A stretch of DNA of 40,116 nucleotides, from positions 1 through 40,116 of the forward strand of contig NZ_NPIB01000035.1 in assembly GCF_002849605.1 (NCBI RefSeq), read 5' to 3'. This stretch comes from Photobacterium carnosum (GTDB lineage Bacteria > Pseudomonadota > Gammaproteobacteria > Enterobacterales > Vibrionaceae). Each line of letters opens with the position of its first letter. The first letter of the stretch is position 1. The translations under genes and the position numbers were made by a program. Below the pieces are notes generated by a model. It was not told the DNA's origin and ran no database searches. It saw nothing but the letters and a program-made list of their open reading frames with translations. Below are positions 1 to 8,874 of this stretch, one piece after another.

Positions 1-58
1 CTAAATTAGCAGCATCGTGTTTGAATGCGACTGAATAAGTTGTTCGAGCTTTTTTCAT
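1..58 (-). CDS. IS3-family transposase OrfA, N-terminal fragment (partial at window edge)
   Basis: Nineteen residues are visible, starting MKKARTTYSVAFKHDAANL. The pattern of a basic start followed by a (Y/F)S.(A/E)FK..A..L stretch is that of the N-terminal helix-turn-helix of IS3/IS911-type OrfA proteins, which bind the element ends and, by frameshifting with OrfB, form the transposase. An in-frame ATG lies four codons upstream, but the ATG at 58 gives the usual family start. The rest lies outside the window, so intactness cannot be judged. Confidence 0.6.
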   Translation of the reverse strand, partial: MKKARTTYSVAFKHDAANL

Positions 59-108
59 TATGTACACCATTTTGATATTAAGAGTATTTTATCCTATTTA
101 GGTGTACA
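1..108 (-). mobile_element. Terminal part of an IS3-like insertion sequence (runs off the left edge)
   Basis: On the minus strand the presumed end reads TGTACACCTAAATAGG from base 108, with the TG start usual for IS3-family ends, followed about 50 bases in by the start of an OrfA-like frame. An inverted copy of the end octamer (TGTACACC at 108-101, GGTGTACA at 68-61) flanks the likely promoter zone. The lipoprotein frame at 78-521 reads straight into this end, which suggests that the element inserted there. The other end and the target duplication lie outside the window, so the boundary at 108 is an inference. Confidence 0.6.
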
Positions 109-521
109 AGTTCATTAAGCCACAACAGTTCATCTGGTAAATTATGAGTATAAATACTCATATCAACAGTTGATTTTGGAGCCAGATCTAAAGGTGTTTC
201 TGATGTAGTAATATCCCAATGCTTATTGCCATCAATTCTTAATTGAATATTACCAACGGGAATTTTAATCTTCCCTCCACTTTGTAATCCAACTCTTAAC
301 TCTCCATTTACTTTCTCAATTAATGGATAAAAGTTACCAACTTGAGTATAAATTGAGTTAGCAGTATAAATTGATCCTACCGTCACTCTACAACTTTTTT
401 GATCTGTAAATTCATCCACAGAACTTAATGAAACCCAACCAACTTTAGGGGTAACTTTAGTCGCGCATCCCACCGACATAGTTGTTAGCATAGCTAGAAT
501 GATTAATTTCACGTTTGGCAT
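78..521 (-). pseudogene. Putative lipoprotein, 3' end replaced by an IS end
   Basis: The 147-residue product starts with a lipoprotein signal peptide: a hydrophobic stretch, then a lipobox ending in MSVGC with Cys19 as the lipidation site. The mature part is hydrophilic with probable beta strands, and I do not recognise the family. The last nine codons (from about 107 to 78) lie inside the presumed IS3 end, so the native C terminus has been lost and replaced by IS-encoded residues. The product may still be made, so this is a truncation and not a certain loss of function. A GAGAA-type ribosome site lies upstream of the ATG. Confidence 0.55.
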
Positions 522-1181
522 CTGTAGTTCTCAACATTAAAGAGATAACAATTATACAGAAGCAAATTATTGTATGATGCGAAATTAAACACATATTATG
601 TAGATACGGCAAAAGATGAGATAAACGATCTTATTTAAATCTGCCAGTTTTCATCAATCCATCTCGCCATAAATCGCTTGTCAGTCTGACATGACCAAAA
701 TACCCATTAAATAGCCCCTAGAAGCAATTCTAAAGGCTTAAATACCTGTTACTCGACACCTAGTATGACTTTGCACTAAAAACAGCCCTATTTAACTTAA
801 TGGATCTATCCCGCGCTACGCGATCACTTTTAATAAAAAAACAACCCCATAAGTGCTGTTTTGAATCCTTTTAAGTGCCAATAATCGCCATAAACCAAGA
901 TTGTTATTTTGTTAACTATATTACGACATTCATCAATTACTGTTTCTACGACCATTTACACTCAACCGACGAAAATTACTCATAACTTATATATCCGCAA
1001 TAGTTAAAGCCGCTTTTATCCCTCGCCACTAGAAAGCTCGACCCTCATCGCCATTATCTCTATATGGTAATAATCTTTTGTAATTATATTGTATTGTATT
1101 GTTTTTAGTAATTGTTAATATAACCCCATCGAAACGCAGACAGCGTTGAAAAACAATTATAAAGATAAGGTTATACGACTC
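522..1181. other. Intergenic stretch with no supported gene
   Basis: About 660 bases without a convincing frame on either strand. It must hold the promoters of the divergent lipoprotein and small exported protein genes. A short GC-rich palindromic patch (CGCGCTACGCG near 812-822) stands out against the AT-rich background and could be a mobile-element remnant, but nothing around it supports that. Confidence 0.5.
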
Positions 1182-1424
1182 ATGAAAATAGTTATTAAAG
1201 CAATTATCGCTACCACTATTATCGCAGCGTCTTACACTGCCTCTGCACGTGATGGTGCATTTACTGGAAACATTAGCTTTAATAATCATATGGATAATAC
1301 AGTTTCAGCGAACCATTACATCATTAATAGTACTGCTGATAAATCTCATTCAGGAATAGTGTTAACCACTAAGAACACCCACATGACATTTTCAGAAAAA
1401 TTATTGTCAGCGGCTGATAAGTAA
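1182..1424 (+). CDS. Small exported protein of unknown function
   Basis: An 80-residue frame from the ATG at 1182. The longer version starts at a TTG at 1146 and adds 12 charged residues ahead of the signal peptide, so the ATG is preferred; an AAGG lies 11 bases upstream of it. Residues 1-22 form a Sec signal peptide with a likely cleavage after ASA. The mature part, about 58 residues, is polar, rich in Asn, Ser, Thr and His, and has no cysteine. I do not recognise the family. It sits alone ahead of the alcohol dehydrogenase gene, with about 250 bases between them. Confidence 0.55.
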   Translation: MKIVIKAIIATTIIAASYTASARDGAFTGNISFNNHMDNTVSANHYIINSTADKSHSGIVLTTKNTHMTFSEKLLSAADK

Positions 1425-1680
1425 TCGTTAACCAATATACAAAACAAACAGTTTACCCACGATTTAATTATTACATATAGGTAAAAGTGTTTTAGTTTTA
1501 TATCTATTGTTACTGAATGAGCGGGGTGTAGAATGACCGCATCGACACAAATAACAATCAATAAGTTCGATATGGCATATTACATAACCACCAATTAATA
1601 ACAAAACATCAAACAGATTCAGACTTATGGCTATCGCGGTAAGTCATTATAAATTAATCAATAATTATCGGAGTTTTACT

Positions 1681-2832
1681 ATGAGCAATGTATTTTACAT
1701 GCCACCTGTAACCTTAATGGGTCCTAATGCTATTCAATCTCTAGGTGCTGAATTAGCGTCAAAAGAATTGAAAAAAGCACTTATCGTTACTGATGGTGTG
1801 TTAATTGAAGTGGGTCTGGTTAGTAAGCTAACAGATGAGCTAACAGCACATAACCTTGATTACGTTATCTATGATGGTGTGCAGCCTAATCCCACTGAGA
1901 AAAATATCGAAGATGGTCTTGCCCTATTAGCTGAAAGCAAAGCAGACTTCGTGATTTCATTCGGTGGTGGTTCTTCTCACGATACTGCAAAAGGTATTGC
2001 GCTAGTTGCGGCTAATGGTGGTCATATTCGTGATTACTCTAAAGGTGTTCACTTATCGAAAAAACCACAACTGCCATTGGTAACAGTGAATACAACAGCG
2101 GGTACGGCATCAGAAATGACGGTATTTGCAATCATCACTAACCAACAAGATCAAACTAAATACCCAGTAGTTGATAAGCACTTCACACCTATTATTGCCG
2201 TTAATGATTCAGAACTAATGGTCGCAATGCCTAAGTTCCTAACAGCAACCACAGGTATGGACGCATTAACTCACGCGGTTGAAGCCTATGTTTCAACCGC
2301 TGCAACACCAATCACGGATGCATCAGCAATCAAAGCCATTGAGTTGATTGTTAATAACTTAGAAGCCGTCGTGAACAACGGTCAAGATCGTGCCGCTCGT
2401 GATGCAATGCAGTATGGTGAGTACCTTGCTGGTATGGCATTCTCAAATGCTTCTCTAGGTTACGTGCACTCAATGGCGCACCAACTAGGTGGTGTTTATG
2501 ACCTGTCACACGGTTTGTGTAACGCAATCTTGTTAGCTGAAGTATCTCGCTTTAACGCCAAACAAGTACCTGAACGTTTTGTTGATATCGCCAAAGCAAT
2601 GGGGATTGATACTGCAGCAATGACACAAGAACAAGCAGTAGATGCAGCCCTTGAGGCGATGGATGCATTATCTGAAAAAGTAGGCACTAAGCAACGTTTA
2701 GCTGACCTAGGTGTGACTGAAGATAAGCTCGCATTTATGGCGCAAAATGCCCTAAACGATGCATGTTCTTTAACTAACCCTCGTACTGCAAGTCTTGATG
2801 AAATTGTTGAAATCTTCAAAGCTCGCATGTAA
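1681..2832 (+). CDS. Iron-containing (group III) alcohol dehydrogenase
   Basis: A 383-residue NAD(P)-dependent alcohol dehydrogenase of the FucO/AdhB/YiaY type, interconverting alcohols and aldehydes in the cytoplasm. The start at 1681 has a good ribosome site (CGGAG) and gives the usual family length; an upstream in-frame ATG at 1627 would add 18 residues not typical of the family. The dinucleotide-binding GGGSSHD motif lies at residues 95-101. The four iron ligands of the family are in place: Asp194 and His198 in GMDALTHAVEAY, His263 and His277 in the segment around GYVHSMAHQLGG and DLSHG. The closest named homologue I would guess is E. coli YiaY, which has the same length, but the substrate cannot be read from sequence. 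Monocistronic, closed by the terminator at 2954-2990. Confidence 0.93.
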   Translation: MSNVFYMPPVTLMGPNAIQSLGAELASKELKKALIVTDGVLIEVGLVSKLTDELTAHNLDYVIYDGVQPNPTEKNIEDGLALLAESKADFVISFGGGSSHDTAKGIALVAANGGHIRDYSKGVHLSKKPQLPLVTVNTTAGTASEMTVFAIITNQQDQTKYPVVDKHFTPIIAVNDSELMVAMPKFLTATTGMDALTHAVEAYVSTAATPITDASAIKAIELIVNNLEAVVNNGQDRAARDAMQYGEYLAGMAFSNASLGYVHSMAHQLGGVYDLSHGLCNAILLAEVSRFNAKQVPERFVDIAKAMGIDTAAMTQEQAVDAALEAMDALSEKVGTKQRLADLGVTEDKLAFMAQNALNDACSLTNPRTASLDEIVEIFKARM

Positions 2833-2953
2833 CTTGATAAATAATAACGTTAAATTAATACAAAGACGGTTAGCACTCAATATATCGAAGCTAACAAGAG
2901 AAAAATTCTTATCTCTATTACGTAAAAAATAATTATTACGCGCTTTGAAAAAC

Positions 2954-2990
2954 AAAAGACCACAGATTTAATTATCAGTGGTCTTTTTTT
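2954..2990. terminator. Bidirectional Rho-independent terminator
   Basis: A perfect 10-bp stem (AAAAGACCAC / GTGGTCTTTT) with a 14-base loop, followed by T on the plus strand and by a T-rich run on the minus strand. It lies between the convergent alcohol dehydrogenase gene and the binding-protein gene and can serve both. Confidence 0.85.
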
Positions 2991-3028
2991 GATCTAATAT
3001 CACAACTAAATATTTTTCTTTAACTACA

Positions 3029-4195
3029 TTAAGACGACTTAGCCATTACTTCAAAACTACTGATACCAAAAATGCCTTTCACATCATGATCGCCAAGCTG
3101 CTTATTCATTTCCTCAAAGGTACGCTCAGGATTGAGATCGTTAAATAATTCAGGGTGGATCCATTTAGCGAAATACTCAAGTGCCACAAGGTTATAAGGC
3201 GAGTTATAAAACGGTTTATAAACAGCGTAAACATCCTTAGTTTGGAATGCTTTGGTTGCTTTTAACCAATCACGAGACATCAACAATTTAGTTTGATCCG
3301 CGATTGCTTGGTTATTCATTGCATAGCCCAAAGGGATCCCATGAGTCGCTTTGCCCGTTTTCTTATCGATCCACCCTGCTGATTGCATGATATAAACATC
3401 CGTGTTGGCAGTAATGATCGTTTCGGGAGACATCACCCCTTTATGTGCCCCTTTTAGCGGCTTTGTTGCAATATTTTCAGCTTTTAACAGAGTAATAAAA
3501 TCACTCATATTGCCACCAGAATAGGTATCACAACAAGATTCAAAGGTATAACCAGCAGCAGTTTCAAGAAAAACATTTTTTGATTTAATATCAGGATGTT
3601 GTGCAATCACTGCCTTAATATGATTCAAATGTTTAAGGTAATAATCAGAGAAGGCTTGACCCCGTTGCTGTTGACCTAATGCCGTCGCAACAGTGGTAAC
3701 TGAATTTAAAGTATTCGCAATGGTTTTGTCACGAAAATCAGCAGTGATCACCTGAATACCCGCTGCATCTAGCTTGTTAATCAATCCCGTTGACTGGGCT
3801 TTTTTAGCACTGTCTAAACCAATAATCAGCACATCAGGTTTAGGTTTCATGTTAATAAAGGCTTCAGCATCAAACTGTCCTTTACTGATTTTACCAATGT
3901 TATGTGCCTTCGCTAACGACGGATAACGTTTAACATAAATATCATACATGCTAGGGGCTGAATTTTTCATATCGTCACGCATCGCGACTAAATGCTTACC
4001 TGCATCTTTACCGTAAACAATTTCTAATAAAGGAAAATTTCGGGCAGTGCCTAATGCAATATACTCGGGTTGATGATCTAATGTGATGGAACGGCCTGTA
4101 ATATCGGTCACTGTCATTGGATAATCAGCAGCAAAGGCAGAGCAAGAAACAATAGCGCCAAGGGCAAGAGTTAACGTCTTTAAGCGAGTTTTCAT
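3029..4195 (-). CDS. Periplasmic binding protein of an iron-siderophore/haem-type ABC transporter
   Basis: A 388-residue exported protein with a cleavable signal peptide (cleavage likely after SAFA, near residue 22) and the two-lobe fold of the FepB/BtuF class. The N lobe starts with the typical VTDITGRSITL strand, and the PDVLIIGLD segment and a long linking helix are present. No lipobox is seen, so it should be a free periplasmic protein. It begins 18 bases after the porin stop codon and must be co-transcribed with it, behind a Fur-like site. No permease or ATPase gene adjoins, so it must share a transporter encoded elsewhere. The ligand (ferric siderophore, haem or another chelate) is not determined. 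Confidence 0.85.
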   Translation of the reverse strand: MKTRLKTLTLALGAIVSCSAFAADYPMTVTDITGRSITLDHQPEYIALGTARNFPLLEIVYGKDAGKHLVAMRDDMKNSAPSMYDIYVKRYPSLAKAHNIGKISKGQFDAEAFINMKPKPDVLIIGLDSAKKAQSTGLINKLDAAGIQVITADFRDKTIANTLNSVTTVATALGQQQRGQAFSDYYLKHLNHIKAVIAQHPDIKSKNVFLETAAGYTFESCCDTYSGGNMSDFITLLKAENIATKPLKGAHKGVMSPETIITANTDVYIMQSAGWIDKKTGKATHGIPLGYAMNNQAIADQTKLLMSRDWLKATKAFQTKDVYAVYKPFYNSPYNLVALEYFAKWIHPELFNDLNPERTFEEMNKQLGDHDVKGIFGISSFEVMAKSS

Positions 4196-4213
4196 AATAA
4201 AACCTTTTGAGAA

Positions 4214-5143
4214 TTAGAAATCGTAACGAATACCGATCATTTCTTGCACGTCGTTCTTTATGGTGTCGACATTAATGGCAGCATAGGTTCTAAACTGGCT
4301 ATTCCACCTTGCGGTAATATCAACATTGGCAGCACGAGTGTCATCCGCATTATCAAAATTCAATTCACCAAATCCGATAGTCGCGGTATATATTGAACTG
4401 AATTTATACGCTGCAACAACATCATAGCCGTTGCCCGTTTTACCCTTAACTTTCTGTTTGGTATACAAAGTACCAAGATATAGTTTATTTAATTGGTAAC
4501 CTAAACCAATATCAAATTGTTGTTTTGATTGCTGCTGAACCTTAGCTTGTTTAGCGAAACCAATGGCCGAAATAAAACCCGTATCGCCGATTTTTTGAGA
4601 GCCCGCGACAGAAAAACCGCCATCAAAATCGCCTTTTTCTTTACCTTCTGCTCCGGCATAATTTGCGCTTAAAGTGGTTCCGAAGTCGTTGGTATAAGTA
4701 GTGGCAAGACTGTTAGCGATACGCTTACCGACTTTAAATTTGTCAGCTGCAACCGCACCATAAACCGCTTGAATATCGGTAATATCAGTAACAACGCTCA
4801 TCGCACCGTCTGTCTTACCATAAACAAGGGTTGCATAACCGTTATCTAAAGCCGCTTTAATACCGACGTATAGATGACGTGTTTTTTGTGATTCCTCTTT
4901 AAATTCCTGTTCAAAAACACCAATACCGCTAATGGTATCTGTCAATTTAGTTTCACCAGAAATCTTAACTCTAACTCGACTTAAATCGTTAACATCATGA
5001 TCAACATTTTCAGCTCGCGCTTCGATTCGACCGCCAATATTTAGTTTTGAATCATCGGTTTTATAAATAGTTGCAGCATTTACTGTTCCACTTGCTGTTG
5101 CCAGATATAACAACCCCAGAGCAAGTTTATTTTTATTAATCAA
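4214..5143 (-). CDS. Outer-membrane porin, probably iron-repressed
   Basis: A 309-residue general-porin-type beta barrel: signal peptide ending VNA-A near residue 23, an early strand containing KLNIGGRIEARAE, alternating amphipathic strands with short turns, and the C-terminal IGIRYDF whose final Phe is the BAM recognition signature. It is a little shorter than typical OmpC/OmpU-type porins. It is the first gene of a two-gene operon with the periplasmic binding protein. Overlapping Fur-like sites upstream suggest induction under iron limitation, which is unusual for a general porin and suggests a role in ferric-chelate entry (inference). Confidence 0.85.
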   Translation of the reverse strand: MINKNKLALGLLYLATASGTVNAATIYKTDDSKLNIGGRIEARAENVDHDVNDLSRVRVKISGETKLTDTISGIGVFEQEFKEESQKTRHLYVGIKAALDNGYATLVYGKTDGAMSVVTDITDIQAVYGAVAADKFKVGKRIANSLATTYTNDFGTTLSANYAGAEGKEKGDFDGGFSVAGSQKIGDTGFISAIGFAKQAKVQQQSKQQFDIGLGYQLNKLYLGTLYTKQKVKGKTGNGYDVVAAYKFSSIYTATIGFGELNFDNADDTRAANVDITARWNSQFRTYAAINVDTIKNDVQEMIGIRYDF

Positions 5144-5192
5144 AAATCACCTCAGTCAATCAACCATCATTTGATGTTACCTTTCGGTAAAA

Positions 5193-5217
5193 GAGAATGA
5201 GAATAATAATCATTTAA
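5193..5217. promoter_or_regulatory. Fur-box-like operator
   Basis: Two overlapping registers match the 19-bp Fur consensus GATAATGATAATCATTATC: 15 of 19 from 5193 and 14 of 19 from 5199. It lies about 50-75 bases upstream of the porin start codon, a suitable place to overlap the promoter. Both the porin and binding-protein genes would be under iron control. Confidence 0.65.
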
Positions 5218-5741
5218 TTATAGTTGTCAAATTTTGTTACACTTTTTATGCCTTGAAAACATAACCATCCATTGTTAGTAATGGCTAAAACAAGACGATC
5301 TTAAAAACACAAAAATTCAAATTCAACAGCTAGCGTATATAAATATGGTTATCTATATGAGCGAAAATCATATCGTCCACCAGCAAATATTTTATAACGT
5401 TCACGCTAAAAAACAGATGTCATAATGTCGCAGTATTTTTAACAATACCACAGATTAAAATTATTCAATTCAACAAGATATACCTGATACTTTGAGTCTT
5501 AATTGACGCAAAAAAATGACAAATAGCCATCAAGATAGGCATTAATAATTATTGTTATTTTGAGTAGATAGGCAGGAAATATAACTAAAGAAGAGGACTG
5601 CCTCATAAGCTAATTGTTCAGGATTAACTTAACGAGGCATAAGATTTTCGTAGCCAAATAAATTTATTATTAATAATTGTGCTTAACAATAACGGTTGTT
5701 TTATTTTGTGGTATTGGCCTCATAATCGGGGGCTTTTAAAT
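5218..5741. other. AT-rich intergenic region, no gene seen
   Basis: Roughly 520 bases between the Fur-like site and the terminator of the molybdoenzyme gene. No frame with a plausible ribosome site or known product was found on either strand. A weak inverted pair GCCTC/GAGGC lies near 5600-5636, with no T run, so I assign it no role. Confidence 0.4.
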
Positions 5742-5780
5742 AAAAAAAATCCGAACACTCTAACGAGTTGCTCGGATTTT
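5742..5780 (-). terminator. Rho-independent terminator of the molybdoenzyme gene
   Basis: Arms AAAATCCGA (5746-5754) and TCGGATTTT (5772-5780) enclose a loop with a small inner ACTC/GAGT stem. Read on the minus strand, the hairpin is followed by a run of eight or more T. It lies about 35 bases beyond the stop codon. Confidence 0.85.
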
Positions 5781-5813
5781 AATCACATAAAATCAAGATC
5801 TAATCTAAATTAA

Positions 5814-8489
5814 TTACGCTTTCGCGGCATGTTTATCTAAAAATTCTAAAACAAGTTTACGATCTGCTGCATTCAAACCTGCACGAGGGAACATACTTTC
5901 GGTGATCCCAGCCCATTGGGCGCGAGTATGCGCTGATGGATTTGGTGCGGCATGACACATAGTACAGGTTGCATAGAAGATTTCTTGACCACGACTGATC
6001 TTCGGTGCTTTTTTACCTGAATTTGCTTTATGAAGTAATGCGATACGGCCATCGATATTAAGATCAACCATTGGCAAAATAGAACCATCATTTGGCCCTG
6101 TTGGTTGTTCAATCATTGGTGGTTCATAGGCTTTATTCGGTGAACATGGATCAGTACATTTTTTATAGTATGCTAAACAAGTATTCGCACTTGTACCTTG
6201 GCTAAGTCCGCCACACGATTGATCTGATGTAATAATATTAATCTGACCACTATTACAACGACCCAACTTATCAAGTTGTAACCATGCGCCTTCATGTAGA
6301 CATGCTACACCACGACGTACTTCATTGGATAATTTAGCACCACACAATAACGCACCACGTTCATTGTGTAACTCAACAAGATCCCCATTCGCAATACCTT
6401 GAGCATGCGCATCTTGGTCGTTAATCAATAAATATTGACGTCCATCAACACACTCATAGCTATTGGTATCTGAGTTTGCCATTTGTGAGTGCAAACGCAT
6501 CCAAGGGTGTGGACTTAAAATATGCAGTTGACCTTCTTTAGCGTTACCCAAAAATTCAAATGGCGGCAAGTAAGTCGGTACAGGAGGACAATCGTCCAGT
6601 TTCATCTTAGCAATTGATTCACTGTATAGTTCAATTTTGCCTGATGGTGTATGTAGTGGGTGCTTTTCTGGATCATCATAGAATGCACCATGACGTTGCC
6701 AGTAATCCGCTTTTTCTGGGGTTGGCATAACAGTAACGCCATCTTTCCAGAATTCATCAAACGGTTTAACTTTAGCGGCAGTTGATGACTCATAAGCTGT
6801 TTTCAGCAAGGTCATCATATCTTTACCCGTAGTGTATTTTTCTTCTACGTGGAAAATCTTCGCTAAACGACGGAAAATCTCATAGTCATCTAAGCTTTCA
6901 CCATAAGGTTCAATCACTTGCTGCATAGCATAAACTTTATTATTGCTATATGTGCCGCCAGAAGTAATATCAACCCGTTCTAATGCACTGGTCGCTGGTA
7001 AAACAATATCTGCAAATCGAGCTGACGCACACCACCATGTATCTTGACAAACATAAGTCTCAACTTTGTCATTCATTGCTTTAATTAAAGCATTAAGGTT
7101 TTGTTGGTGTGAGAATAGATTATTACCTGAGTTATATACCATTGATATATCAGGGAATTTTAACGTTTGTCCATTGTAAGTAAATGACTTACCAGGATTT
7201 CGCAACATTTCAGATTGAAGTACAACCGGACAACCCGCAGAGACAGGGTTAAAGCCTTGGCCTAATGTTACAGGTAATGATGCTCCTGATTGTGGCATAC
7301 CGCCGTTACCATAGTGCCAGCTAAAACCAAAACCTTCGCCCGGCTTACCAATTTTACCCGCCATTGCGGCAAAGTTAATGATAGCCCAGTGAATCATCTC
7401 ACCATGGTCAGCACGTTGAACTGCCCAACCAGCGGCAATTTGGGTTTTTTTAGATTTAAATAATACGGCTAGCTTTTTGATTTCATCAGCTGGAATACCG
7501 GTAATTTTAGCTGCCCATTCTGGTGTTTTAGCAACACCATCTTGTTTACCTAATAAATAATCAAGGTACTGCTCATAACCAACGGTATATTTTTTCAAAT
7601 ATTCAAGATCAGCTAATTTTTGATCTTGTAAATGGAAAGCCATCGCATTAAACAGTGCAGTATCAGTACCTGGAATAATTGATACCCATTCACTGTCTAA
7701 ATTACGATCAGTCGTGGTACGTTTAGGGTTAATTGAAATAAACTTAATCCCTTTTTCTTTCCACTTCAGCCAATGGCTTTGCATTTGATGATCAGCAACA
7801 CGGAATTCAACCCGGTTGGTTTTCCAAGGGTCACTACCCACTAAAACAAACACTTCAGTATTCTTTTCAATAACAGGCCAAGCTGTTTGTGGTGAATACA
7901 CTTCCATATCACCGACAATGTGCGGCAGAATAACTGTTGAAGCACCTGCTGAATAGTCGCCAATGGTTGTACTACAACCACCAATAAGGTTAAAGAAACG
8001 ACCTTGAACAACAGGTGGGCGTAACAAACCCGTATTTGACCAACCATCATAAGATGAGTCAAAGATACCTTGGTTACCTTTGTTTTCAATAGTATGTAAG
8101 ATTGCGCTTGCTGTTAATTGCAAGGCAGTGTCCCAACTTACTCTAACAAACGGTTCTTTACCGCGTAATTCAGGTTTAGTGTCACCACCTAAATTTTCTA
8201 AATATGATTTACGTACCATTGGGTATTGGATACGTGTTTTATTATAAGTTCGGCTTAATAAGCCTTCTAATAACATTTCAGTTGGCAGTGGATCAATTTC
8301 TTTACGAGGTTGAATACCCACTAATTTACCGTCTTTTACTACACCGTAAAAAGCACCCCAGTGGCTTGCACTAGGAATTAGAAGAGTATCATCAGCAAAT
8401 GCAAAATTAGCGGGGAATAGTGTTAAACCATTTGCTGCAATAGCCGTTGCGATAGCAGATTTAAGAAAGTCACGACGAGAAATAGGCAT
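5814..8489 (-). CDS. torZ: TorZ/BisC-type molybdoenzyme (TMAO / S- or N-oxide reductase) with fused C-terminal haem c domain
   Basis: An 891-residue periplasmic reductase of the DMSO reductase family. The start at 8489 has a strong GGAG five bases upstream; six codons further upstream is another ATG with no such site. A Tat signal (SRRDFLK) opens the protein. The GDYSAGAS motif near residue 180 carries the serine molybdenum ligand typical of TorA/DorA/BisC. The GSDPWKTN, GNNLFSHQQN and VCQDTWWCASARFADIVLPATSALER segments are family hallmarks. After the usual 800 or so residues comes an extra domain of about 60 residues with one CXXCH haem site (CTMCH near residue 840), resembling the last haem domain of TorC/TorY cytochromes. 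No torY or torC gene adjoins. It probably accepts electrons from a membrane multihaem quinol dehydrogenase. The exact substrate is uncertain. Confidence 0.88.
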   Translation of the reverse strand: MPISRRDFLKSAIATAIAANGLTLFPANFAFADDTLLIPSASHWGAFYGVVKDGKLVGIQPRKEIDPLPTEMLLEGLLSRTYNKTRIQYPMVRKSYLENLGGDTKPELRGKEPFVRVSWDTALQLTASAILHTIENKGNQGIFDSSYDGWSNTGLLRPPVVQGRFFNLIGGCSTTIGDYSAGASTVILPHIVGDMEVYSPQTAWPVIEKNTEVFVLVGSDPWKTNRVEFRVADHQMQSHWLKWKEKGIKFISINPKRTTTDRNLDSEWVSIIPGTDTALFNAMAFHLQDQKLADLEYLKKYTVGYEQYLDYLLGKQDGVAKTPEWAAKITGIPADEIKKLAVLFKSKKTQIAAGWAVQRADHGEMIHWAIINFAAMAGKIGKPGEGFGFSWHYGNGGMPQSGASLPVTLGQGFNPVSAGCPVVLQSEMLRNPGKSFTYNGQTLKFPDISMVYNSGNNLFSHQQNLNALIKAMNDKVETYVCQDTWWCASARFADIVLPATSALERVDITSGGTYSNNKVYAMQQVIEPYGESLDDYEIFRRLAKIFHVEEKYTTGKDMMTLLKTAYESSTAAKVKPFDEFWKDGVTVMPTPEKADYWQRHGAFYDDPEKHPLHTPSGKIELYSESIAKMKLDDCPPVPTYLPPFEFLGNAKEGQLHILSPHPWMRLHSQMANSDTNSYECVDGRQYLLINDQDAHAQGIANGDLVELHNERGALLCGAKLSNEVRRGVACLHEGAWLQLDKLGRCNSGQINIITSDQSCGGLSQGTSANTCLAYYKKCTDPCSPNKAYEPPMIEQPTGPNDGSILPMVDLNIDGRIALLHKANSGKKAPKISRGQEIFYATCTMCHAAPNPSAHTRAQWAGITESMFPRAGLNAADRKLVLEFLDKHAAKA

Positions 8490-8791
8490 AATATCTCCAA
8501 TTGCCATTTATAATCTAAGCGACTTGAAAATAATGATATCAAACGCATTGAACTCAATACTTATTAGTGACAACTATTTACTTTTCGTCAATAATATTTA
8601 TTAAAAATGCATAATCTGTCAAATATTTTAAATAGCTTTGTTTTTTTTATTTATATTATAATTCTTAGTAATATTACGCCTTATTTGAATTTAAAATAAA
8701 TAATAAAACATCAAACAGTGATTTTATAAATGACTTTATAATCAATCCAATATTTGATGTTGATTATGATTTGAATATAAATAGCAGAAAT

Positions 8792-8825
8792 AAAAAAATC
8801 CCACGATATTTACCGTAGGATTTTT
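8792..8825 (-). terminator. Rho-independent terminator of the first GH92 gene
   Basis: Arms around AAAAATCCCACG (8793-8804) and CGTAGGATTTTT (8814-8825) pair with one G-U. Read on the minus strand it ends in a T run. It lies about 50 bases after the stop codon at 8875. The remaining sequence from 8490 to 8791 is very AT-rich and should hold the torZ promoter. Confidence 0.8.
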
Positions 8826-8874
8826 AAAGCAATAGATATAACTAATTCTTATGCTTACTTACATTGCTGAATCA

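Noticed and set aside
805..835. GC-rich palindromic patch as an IS end
   Set aside because: Only one short palindrome is seen, without a matching partner or transposase remnant.
1029..1289. 86-codon minus-strand frame opposite the small exported protein
   Set aside because: The plus-strand frame has a signal peptide; the minus-strand one has no recognisable feature and odd composition.
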